Below are positions 56,942 through 64,000 of a stretch of DNA of 64,000 nucleotides, one piece after another. The position numbers and the translations under genes are program-made. This stretch comes from Acetobacter sp. UBA5411 (GTDB lineage Bacteria > Pseudomonadota > Alphaproteobacteria > Acetobacterales > Acetobacteraceae), in the NCBI RefSeq assembly GCF_002409645.1, contig NZ_DHNR01000033.1, forward strand, positions 117,962-181,961, read 5' to 3'. The notes beneath the pieces were generated by a model. It was given only the letters and a program-made list of their open reading frames with translations, was not told the DNA's origin and ran no database searches. The first letter of the stretch is position 1; every line of letters begins with the position of its first letter.

Positions 56942-59404
56942 TTAGAAATTCAGAGATGTTTTCACATAATACATTCCACCGTTGAAGCCATAAGGCGAGT
57001 AGGATGCATATTTCGCCAATCCCTGCTGGGAGTTTGCAATCGCACGCGGAACATGTGTTGGATACTTGTTTCCGAGGTTGTTCGCCCCCACTCCGACTGT
57101 CCACTGCGGCAGAATCTTGTAATCAACTTCCAGATTTGTAATGAACCCGGGATTCTGCATGAATGGAACACTGCCAGCCCCGGTCGGCGCAGCCATATAG
57201 ATAACTGATCCGTAGCGCATTTCCTGAACGAAGACAGACCACTTTCCCATCTCCCAGTTTACGCTGATCTGTTCGCGGTTTTTAGGAGCTGCACGCAGCA
57301 CCATCATTTTTGTGTATTCATTGACCAGATTGTCTTTTGCGGATCTGATTTCGTTATCCGAGAAGTTGATACCCATCGAAAACCGGAATTTACCATAGCG
57401 TCTGGTTTTCAGTGTGTAGTTCGCATTCAGGTCGCCACCAAATGTCTGCGTGTTATACAGATTGGCGTAATAGGAAAGTGTTGTGGCACTTTCGAGATTG
57501 GACTGGCGAAGAAGATCCATCAGTGCCGAATCATTTGTATTAACACTGTAGGATTTTGTGCTTCCCAGACGACCATTGATGGCGATGTAATACAGATTTC
57601 CCGTTATCTGAAAATTATCAACCGGAGTTGCATCAAAGCCAATTGTATAACTTCTGGAATACTCGCCTTTCATGTTGCCTGCGCCGAGATATTTGGCAAC
57701 AGCACTGTTGGCCGGAACCTGATCAACCGTATATCCCGGATAAGGAGCCGAGTAGAAATATGACATTTCGCCAAGGGTCGGCGGGCGATAGCCGGTATTG
57801 ATATTCGCACGAATGGCCCAACGCTTGTTAAAGTCGTAACGCGTTCCGATGGAACCCGTCTCGACCGTAGCAAGATTATTGTAGCTGGCGACACGACCGC
57901 CGAGCGTCCATTCCCATTTCTTCGTTATATAGAAATCAAGATTGACGTTGCCTTCATAGACATCACGGTTCTGATGGGTCACAGCCATCGGCACGTTACC
58001 GGGGTGATCAGTTGCACCGAGCCCTTCCCATGAAGCCGCCTCACCCTCGGTCATCTGGAAGGTATCGTGACGATATTCGCCACCAAATCTGAGATTGATG
58101 TCCTTGGGCAGGAAACTCGTATGGAAGGATCGTGAACCTCTCAAACCGGCAGTCATTTCGGACGCAATGGAAGCACCATCATAGAAAGACGTCTGGGTGC
58201 TGTCGGGGAGTGACATGTTTTCGGAATCTTTGGTTCCGTAATCCTGCTTGTCACGCCCGTAAGTGATGTAGGCATCCCATGCAAAACCAAGCTGATGCGT
58301 TCTGATTCCGTTATCCGTTTCGAAATCATACTGATCCATGGTGATGTAAGGCTGATTACCGAGAGGATACAGGTTTGTATTGATCCAGGTATCGCTGTCC
58401 GCGGCGCTTCGGTAGGTCTCGGCAACATTGGCGCGACGATGGGAAAATGTAGACGTGCTGTAAAACTGGAAACCTTTAGCTACCGGCACGGCCATATTTT
58501 CGCTGATCGTTTCCAGTGTCGATTTTGGGATACCAAGACCACGCTGCACATCGCGATTGGCAGTCTCATTCCGGGAATCGCTGAACAGGGTGCCGTAAAA
58601 ATCGCCGCCTCTGGTTGTCGGCAACTGATGCGTCACCTGCGCGGCGAGATCAAGGTAGCCGCCGTTCTGTCCCAGCGCCATGCCATAGTTTGCCGAGCCA
58701 TCAAGTCCCTGCCCGTCACCAGCATAGAAACCGCTGTTCTTGAAGTTGACGGTGCCGCCATGCGTATCGTGCTTGAGAACAATGTTGACCGCACCGGCGA
58801 TGGCATCCTGTCCGTACAGGGCCGAAGCGCCTTCGGTAATCACTTCGATATGGTCGATGGCGGAAACCGGGATCAGCGAAATATCGGCAGGCTCACTGCC
58901 CCAGTTGGTGCCAGCATTGGAGTTGAAGTTCGCACCGATATGACGACGATGTCCGTTGACCAGAATTAGCGTATCGTCAGGTGACTGACCGCGCAGCTGC
59001 ATGGTTTTCACGAAGGAACTGGCGCCGCCGCCGGGAAGCGCTGCCGTGGTGATCGCCGGGTTAGCCTGCGCCAACGCGGAGAGAACATCCGTCTGACCAG
59101 TTTTCATGAGCTCAGCGCCCGTTACGACGGTCACCTGTGTCGTGCTGTGCTGCGGCGTGGACGTCATGAAAACGGAGTTTCTTTTACGGGCGGCGACATG
59201 CACCACCTCAGCTTCCTTGGCATTGACCGACTTGGGCGCTACGTGAACCGGACGTGTCGATGAAGAAACGTTTTTCTGTGTCTTGTACTGCCTTACCGGC
59301 TTATGGACAGACACCGTCTCGGCATAACCCGGCACTGCCATGAAGGAACTGGCCATCATGCCGGAAGCAAGATACAATTTCTTTTTCGACAGACCCGCCA
59401 TCAT
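56942..59404 (-). CDS. TonB-dependent outer-membrane receptor
   Basis: The 820-residue product has a signal peptide (KKKLYLASGMMASSFMAVPGYA), an N-terminal plug with VVTGAELMKTGQTDVLSAL, MQLRGQSPDDTLILVNGHRR and EGASALYGQDAIAGAVNIVL, and a beta-barrel ending in the C-terminal aromatic SLNF. The substrate is not evident; siderophores or other large ligands are possible. The ATG at 59404 (GGGAGAG upstream) is chosen over an earlier frame to 59518. A LysR regulator is divergent at 59741 and probably controls it. Confidence 0.9.
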   Translation of the reverse strand: MMAGLSKKKLYLASGMMASSFMAVPGYAETVSVHKPVRQYKTQKNVSSSTRPVHVAPKSVNAKEAEVVHVAARKRNSVFMTSTPQHSTTQVTVVTGAELMKTGQTDVLSALAQANPAITTAALPGGGASSFVKTMQLRGQSPDDTLILVNGHRRHIGANFNSNAGTNWGSEPADISLIPVSAIDHIEVITEGASALYGQDAIAGAVNIVLKHDTHGGTVNFKNSGFYAGDGQGLDGSANYGMALGQNGGYLDLAAQVTHQLPTTRGGDFYGTLFSDSRNETANRDVQRGLGIPKSTLETISENMAVPVAKGFQFYSTSTFSHRRANVAETYRSAADSDTWINTNLYPLGNQPYITMDQYDFETDNGIRTHQLGFAWDAYITYGRDKQDYGTKDSENMSLPDSTQTSFYDGASIASEMTAGLRGSRSFHTSFLPKDINLRFGGEYRHDTFQMTEGEAASWEGLGATDHPGNVPMAVTHQNRDVYEGNVNLDFYITKKWEWTLGGRVASYNNLATVETGSIGTRYDFNKRWAIRANINTGYRPPTLGEMSYFYSAPYPGYTVDQVPANSAVAKYLGAGNMKGEYSRSYTIGFDATPVDNFQITGNLYYIAINGRLGSTKSYSVNTNDSALMDLLRQSNLESATTLSYYANLYNTQTFGGDLNANYTLKTRRYGKFRFSMGINFSDNEIRSAKDNLVNEYTKMMVLRAAPKNREQISVNWEMGKWSVFVQEMRYGSVIYMAAPTGAGSVPFMQNPGFITNLEVDYKILPQWTVGVGANNLGNKYPTHVPRAIANSQQGLAKYASYSPYGFNGGMYYVKTSLNF

Positions 59405-59740
59405 ACTCTCCCGACACCCGCTTAAATGAGCACTTCTGTGCTGGTATGCATACGATACGGTTCCGTTATGATTTGGCGTCATACATATTAACGATACGTC
59501 ATGATCTCCCCTTTCCAAGCGGAATAAGAAATATCGTTATTTGTTGAATTTTTCTTTGTTTTTCCAAAACATACATATTGTTCTTTATATGAAACAATAA
59601 ATATCCCATGCGATTGCGCCATCCACTCAACGCCGCCATTGCGCTACAGGGCAAACATCCATAATCATTGAAGGCAGGAAATATCGCAGAGTCGAACGCC
59701 TGATATTTCTCACTGACGCATCATGCACCTGGGGATTCAA

Positions 59741-60679
59741 ATGGACATCAGGCGCCTTCAGGCTTTCGTAAAGATCATTGACCTCGGGTCCATCTCGCGC
59801 GCGGCCGATCTGCTCAACATTGCACAGCCTGCACTCAGCCAGCAGCTGGCGACGCTGGAAAGCACATTCAAGAAGAAACTGGTCATCCGCAGCAAAAGCG
59901 GCGTTACGCCTACAGCAGCAGGCTCCGACCTCTATCGTCACGCGCAGACCCTGATCAAACAACTTGATCGCGCCATGACTGAAATCAACCAGGGAAGCGG
60001 GCCGCTGGTGGGCAAGGTCTCTGTCGGCCTGTCTCCCTACAGCGCCGGTTCCACCCTGTCAGTCGAGCTTCTGCGCCTTGTCCGAGAGCAGTTACCCGGC
60101 ATCACGCTGCATCTGACCGAAAGTTTTGACGATATCTACAGCGAACTGGTCATGACCGGCAGGCTGGATATGGCCGTCATCCACGGTGCAGGTCCGATGA
60201 AAGGCGTCGTGTTTACGCCCCTGATGAAAGAGGAGTTCTTTCTGCTCGCACCGGAGCCTCTTGAATTACCATGCTCGGACACGGGCTCCGTGCAGCTTCA
60301 GGATATTGTGGATATTCCGCTTCTGGTGCCCCCCAGCCATAACTTCGTGCGCAAAAGCATTGATATGGCTTTCGTGCGTAAACAGCTGAAACCCCGGATC
60401 GCGGCTGAAATTGAAGCGCTGCTGACTTTAAAAGACGCGATTGTCGATGGTCTCGGCAGCACAATTCTCCCCTGGTCCGTGGCGAGCCGTATTGTCGTGC
60501 CCGGAAAGTCAAAGATCTGGCCGCTGCATAATCCAACCATCCATGAAGTCGTCTCACTTTGTGTGCCAGAGATGATTCCTGAGACGGAAGCCTCTTTGGC
60601 CGTCAGGGATCTGCTCATTGGGCTGGCAAAAGCCATGGCGTCTTCCCGCAACTGGCCGGGGACGCAGCCTTCTTTGTAA
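59741..60679 (+). CDS. LysR-family regulator, Nac/Cbl-like
   Basis: The 312-residue regulator opens MDIRRLQAFVKIIDLGSISRAADLLNIAQPALSQQLATLE, close to the pattern of nitrogen-assimilation control (Nac) type LysR proteins, followed by a substrate-binding domain. Divergent from the TonB-dependent receptor with a roughly 340-base gap, it likely regulates that gene. ATG 59741 is preceded by GGGG; a longer in-frame start at 59723 exists. Confidence 0.88.
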   Translation: MDIRRLQAFVKIIDLGSISRAADLLNIAQPALSQQLATLESTFKKKLVIRSKSGVTPTAAGSDLYRHAQTLIKQLDRAMTEINQGSGPLVGKVSVGLSPYSAGSTLSVELLRLVREQLPGITLHLTESFDDIYSELVMTGRLDMAVIHGAGPMKGVVFTPLMKEEFFLLAPEPLELPCSDTGSVQLQDIVDIPLLVPPSHNFVRKSIDMAFVRKQLKPRIAAEIEALLTLKDAIVDGLGSTILPWSVASRIVVPGKSKIWPLHNPTIHEVVSLCVPEMIPETEASLAVRDLLIGLAKAMASSRNWPGTQPSL

Positions 60680-61245
60680 TGTTGGGAAGTGGTGATTATG
60701 CCAAAAGCTCAATTGGTTTTGCATCAGCATCTCGAGTAGGCTTTTGGTGTAGTTGGATACTCACATGACCGAGGCCTGATAGTATTGGGTAACGTCTATA
60801 GGATACGCGAAATCAGCTGACAGTAACGGTTATTTCTATAAACTAATTAAGGATGATAGTTTCATATATAAGCAAAGGCAACGTTTACTTTTGGGGAAGA
60901 AAGAGGAAAGTCCGGTTCGCGACAGCCTCTTGGAAGACCGACGATTCAAAGGTCACTAATGGTTCAATTCTATGTTTTCAAAAACCATCATAGCCAACAA
61001 TCTATTCAATCCCAATAATAATCATGGCGACGTTGAAAAATATGAAAATTCGATATTCACCGGAAAACTCATGCAGTAGCATAGAAATATAATCGATTTT
61101 TTAAAATTTGTGTTCATAGACATCCATCGTCAACGGACGTCTAAAGTATCCCATCACTAGACAGGAAAACCGATGGGCAGTAAATAGATTCTAGACTCTA
61201 AGGTTTGATATCCATTTACTAAATAAATTACGCAAAAGGACTAAA
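60680..61245 (+). ncRNA. Candidate structured non-coding RNA upstream of the reverse transcriptase
   Basis: This 566-base stretch has no gene of useful length and lies directly before the reverse transcriptase. Features are an AAGAGG/CCTCTT stem (60901-60906 with 60926-60931) enclosing AAAGTCCGG, a CCCATC/GATGGG stem (61150-61155 with 61172-61177), and a near-perfect GACATCC/GGACGTC stem just before it. Some defence reverse transcriptases (for example DRT2 and DRT9) use an upstream ncRNA, so this is a fair candidate for a template or scaffold RNA. Its ends, orientation and transcription are not established. Confidence 0.35.
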
Positions 61246-62886
61246 ATGGTCAAAATTCAAAAAGATCATTTTCTTCGAGCCGCCCTTGAGATTGGTTATA
61301 GCGGCGACAATGACACATTACCTTACGATCTGGACGCTAGCTTCATCAAGGACAAGGCAGCCGATCTTGCCTCGCTTTGCTTTGCCTTTTTTCAAAGCGT
61401 GGATACCGGTCTTGTCGGGAAACCAACAACCTTCATGAATGGACTCGTGATCGTATCGGAACGACTTCTTGTTCCGTCTGGACCGCATGGCTTCCGCTTC
61501 ACCACCAAGATCCATCCGTTCTGGAATCTCTATTTGAATGGCTTGGGTCTAGCTATTGCTGAGACAAATGAAGCGCAGCGGAGCGCCAGGGCCCACTCCT
61601 ATCGGCTTGCTTCACAGGGACCAAGCTTTTTCGATCGAACCAGATCATGGCGTGCCTATAAACTTGCAACTTTAAATGAGCCCGACCTAGAAGCGGAAGG
61701 CGCAGTCGTCATCCAGACCGATATCGCAAGCTTCTACGAGCATATCTATCATCATAGGCTCGAAAATATCGTCAAAGACCTTGCGTCAGAATCAACTTTG
61801 GCGATGCAAATCGACCGTATTCTAAACAAGCTTGCCGCTGGCCGATCCTTCGGTCTTCCAGTCGGTGGTCAATGCGCGCGCATCCTAGCCGAAGTAATGA
61901 TGACGCCTATCGACCGGTCGCTTACTGATGCTGGTCTCATCTGGCACCGCTATGTCGACGATTATACTTTGATTTGCCGTTCACAACAGGAGGCTTACAA
62001 AGCGCTCTCAGAATTGTCGCACGCGTTGGCTGACTACGGCTTATCTCTCAATCGTAGCAAAACGACCTTTCTGAGCGCCAAACATTATAGAGACTTCATT
62101 TCAGTGCAACTGGGAGAGGCTGACGATTCAAGTCTCGCATTGAGAGAGCTTGATCTCCATTTTGATCCATATTCGGACAATGCGAGCGCCGAATACGAAA
62201 AGTTAAAACAATCATTTGAGAAGATTGACGTTTCCTTTTTGCTCAATCTTGAGCGCGAGAAATCACAACCTGACAGCTTTGTGCTCGCACAAATCGGTCG
62301 CGCGCTTAAGTTTCAGGAACCGGCTGTGGCGGTCCAACTGTGCGCAACGCTTCTCAACCCGAATAATCTCGACTCGTTCCGTGCATCTTGGTCAAAAATC
62401 ATGCGCGGTGTGTATGCGGTTCGATCAAACAATCAATTTGCATCCATCTTCGCTGCGCTCGACGATTTACTTGATCAGATCCCTGCCGCCAGTGGGCATT
62501 TGCTCATTCCTGAAGCCAATATGTTGCATTTCTTACGAGCAATCCGGTTCGTCAGAACAGATCGCCGTGGGGCGTTCGTTCGTAGGACCTATGACTCGAC
62601 GACTTCATTCTCCGTCCGACGCGCCTGTATTGATTGCTGGAGGCATTGGGCAGACCGCTCAAATTTCACGCGTTTGCGCAACCAGTGGCAAAATCTGGGT
62701 GCCGAAGAACAAAGAATGCTTTGGCTAGCAGCTGGAGCATTCGGCGACGAAGGGCAGAAGACAAGAAGTCAACTACGTGGTTCGCTTGCGCAGGCTTGGC
62801 GACTAGGCATTGAAACAGACACTGTTACTGACACATCAGACACCTTTGCTGCTTGCTACGAAGACTGGGTTAAGCATGCCATTTAA
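61246..62886 (+). CDS. Defence-type (UG/Abi/DRT-like) reverse transcriptase with C-terminal helical domain
   Basis: The 546-residue protein has a reverse transcriptase core. RT motif A is QTDIASFYEHI with Asp159, GLPVGGQCARILAEV lies at 203-217, and the catalytic RYVDDY has Asp238-Asp239. SLNRSKT at 267-273 follows. Motif spacing and the preceding HSYRL and FFDRTRSW blocks fit the unknown-group/Abi/DRT defence reverse transcriptases rather than retrons or group II introns; no maturase, endonuclease or integrase domain is seen. Residues about 300-546 form a helical region likely equivalent to the HEAT-like tails of Abi enzymes. AAAGGA lies just before ATG 61246. Its 3' end overlaps the next gene by 11 bases. 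The exact class is not assignable by eye. Confidence 0.85.
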   Translation: MVKIQKDHFLRAALEIGYSGDNDTLPYDLDASFIKDKAADLASLCFAFFQSVDTGLVGKPTTFMNGLVIVSERLLVPSGPHGFRFTTKIHPFWNLYLNGLGLAIAETNEAQRSARAHSYRLASQGPSFFDRTRSWRAYKLATLNEPDLEAEGAVVIQTDIASFYEHIYHHRLENIVKDLASESTLAMQIDRILNKLAAGRSFGLPVGGQCARILAEVMMTPIDRSLTDAGLIWHRYVDDYTLICRSQQEAYKALSELSHALADYGLSLNRSKTTFLSAKHYRDFISVQLGEADDSSLALRELDLHFDPYSDNASAEYEKLKQSFEKIDVSFLLNLEREKSQPDSFVLAQIGRALKFQEPAVAVQLCATLLNPNNLDSFRASWSKIMRGVYAVRSNNQFASIFAALDDLLDQIPAASGHLLIPEANMLHFLRAIRFVRTDRRGAFVRRTYDSTTSFSVRRACIDCWRHWADRSNFTRLRNQWQNLGAEEQRMLWLAAGAFGDEGQKTRSQLRGSLAQAWRLGIETDTVTDTSDTFAACYEDWVKHAI

Positions 62887-63628
62887 CCGATTGCCGAGCC
62901 GCGATCCAAGAACCGTTGCGTGCGACATTCCGGGCGTTCTCGATATTCTGTTTCCGCGGTTAACTGGTGGACTCATCAACTCCTTGAACGCAACAATGTT
63001 CTCGTTTTCCGGCATTAGTCCGGTCCCCGACGAGATTATCAATAAAAGTCAGCTCCAAAAGGCGATGATGTTTGACCTGTCGATGGTGCGTGCAGAGAGC
63101 GAGTTGCGGAGCGGAATGCCCGCGTCATGGGAAGAGTGTCTAGCAGTCGCATCGAAGCGGCAGCGTCGTCATTTTGACGCACGTATTCCCGAAAAGCTTG
63201 AACCTAATGATATCTTGATTGCCGATCAGGCTGCTTGCAATCTAGTGGCTATGTTGAGCAGCATTCAGACTCAATATCCGTCTGACATTTTAGAACATGC
63301 CCCTTTTATTCCAGGTCTTGGCTGGGTGGCATCTGGAAACGGGGATTTCGCGATTGGCTCGACGCTCATCGAGGTCAAGCACATTGAGCGGAACTTTGGT
63401 GCAGCCGATTTCCGCCAAGTTTTAATGTACTGGCTCCTTCGATACGCGCAAACCATTGAGAATGATACTGTCATCTGGTCAAATGTTTTATTTCTAAACC
63501 CTCGGCGCAACGCAGCACTCTTAGTGAATTATAATGATCTGCTCCGGTCGGCATCCGGGTTGATGACCCGCATTGAACTGGTGGAGTTACTACGGTCTGT
63601 AGTCGGGCAGGATTTAGACCGGCGCTAA
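62876..63628 (+). CDS. PD-(D/E)xK nuclease-like partner of the reverse transcriptase
   Basis: The 250-residue protein has a motif of the PD-(D/E)xK nuclease type: NGDFAIGSTLIEVKHIE gives Asp157, Glu166 and Lys168, with Gln181 (FRQVLMYWLLRY) in the following helix. The N-terminal 120 residues are helical and unrecognised. It begins inside the reverse transcriptase gene, in a different frame, an 11-base overlap that implies coupled translation and joint function. I do not know a described system with this exact pair. It could be the effector that acts when the polymerase detects phage. Confidence 0.72.
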   Translation: MPFNRLPSRDPRTVACDIPGVLDILFPRLTGGLINSLNATMFSFSGISPVPDEIINKSQLQKAMMFDLSMVRAESELRSGMPASWEECLAVASKRQRRHFDARIPEKLEPNDILIADQAACNLVAMLSSIQTQYPSDILEHAPFIPGLGWVASGNGDFAIGSTLIEVKHIERNFGAADFRQVLMYWLLRYAQTIENDTVIWSNVLFLNPRRNAALLVNYNDLLRSASGLMTRIELVELLRSVVGQDLDRR

Positions 63629-64000
63629 ACTTTTTAACACACAAAAATTTGCACATTCCGTCATAAAGAACATTGCCTTACAAACTAAGAATATCGGTTT
63701 CAGCATTGTAATTTTCAAAATTTTTTATATTTCAAGGGGTTAACCTAAATATTTCAACGTATAATCTCTGTTCTAATCGTCGTTTGGACCGTCTGTCATC
63801 GGCAGCCATGATAGTGCTAGATGCTATCGTCGTCACCGCTCTGAGGCGATGCGCCACTAAGGGACATCTATTCCAACGATAGAACTCCAAGCAATGATGT
63901 GCACTTTGCGAAACATAGCTTAGAAGCTCGTATTTCCGGGACGAAAGTGAAAACTGATATTCCACACAACAAACCATAAACCGGGATCAAAGGGACCGCG
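63629..64000. other. AT-rich flank after the nuclease-like gene, no supported gene
   Basis: No convincing coding region. Near the window edge, 63979-63994 reads AACCGGGATCAAAGGG, the complement of the string at 22211-22226, followed by ACCGCG; this is probably half of a hairpin intergenic element cut by the window end. It may mark the boundary of the accessory insert. Confidence 0.5.

Noticed and set aside
60903..60915. RNase P RNA gene
   Set aside because: Only 13 bases of region CR-I match; the other conserved blocks are missing, so I keep it only as an oddity within a leader.
61246..62886. Retron or group II intron
   Set aside because: No retron msr/msd-like inverted-repeat layout was recognised, no maturase or endonuclease domain is present, and the RT context fits UG/Abi-type enzymes better.
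63732..63977. Minus-strand open frame of 81 codons at the window end
   Set aside because: No recognisable domain and no supporting context; may be chance in AT-rich flank.

Overview
The window looks like chromosomal DNA of an acetic acid bacterium (Acetobacteraceae, Alphaproteobacteria). The reasons are moderately GC-rich housekeeping genes, a giant repeat protein ending in a Hint domain of the kind common in that family, an alphaproteobacterial-type PutA, a ribD-ribE-ribBA-ribH operon under an FMN riboswitch, and an intergenic hairpin element that I associate with this group from memory. Species cannot be fixed from the sequence alone.

Layout. 1-2265: 5' part of gyrA (minus strand, TTG start, runs off the window). 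2799-10352: 2517-residue AIDA-type repeat protein with a C-terminal Hint domain. 10467-14594: riboflavin operon with its FMN riboswitch and a small secreted protein at its tail. 14781-17395: secreted alpha/beta hydrolase, LysR regulator, WrbA. 17570-24148: putA, a divergent GntR regulator, and acs. 24405-30368: alanine racemase, ferredoxin-NADP reductase, an NTF2-like protein, an AT-rich orphan gene, a Sel1-repeat protein and a YqjE/YqjD-like membrane pair. 30473-33179: a polyamine-type ABC transporter locus whose ATPase has lost its catalytic motifs and whose permease is short. 33232-34430: YcgN-like and YgjP-like proteins. 34492-37225: tRNA-Leu, an AT-rich orphan restriction-nuclease-like gene, then a cytochrome b-like/tetraheme cytochrome c pair. 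37330-42287: trpBA, cardiolipin synthase and small envelope proteins. 42561-46441: TetR regulator, a large RgpF/HAD protein and tRNA-Arg. 46842-55097: two transporters and two divergent operons (pxpB-pxpC-pxpA; SDR-accB-accC-second biotinyl-like protein) that look like one catabolic unit for 5-oxoproline or a related compound. 55424-60679: aspartate-type aminotransferase, TonB-dependent receptor and a Nac-like LysR regulator. 60680-64000: an AT-richer accessory segment with a structured-looking non-coding leader, a defence-type reverse transcriptase and an overlapping PD-(D/E)xK nuclease-like gene.

Most interesting: the reverse transcriptase plus nuclease-like locus at 60680-63628 is the best candidate for an undescribed system, probably anti-phage. 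Also notable are the ATPase-dead ABC locus, the second biotinyl-like protein lacking its lysine, the Hint protein with internal segmental duplications and altered Hint residues, and two AT-rich orphan genes (27408-28151 and 34782-35915).

Limits: all assignments come from reading motifs in the translated sequence. No similarity search, structure prediction or RNA folding was run. Start sites were chosen from Shine-Dalgarno-like sequences, signal peptides and family N-termini.
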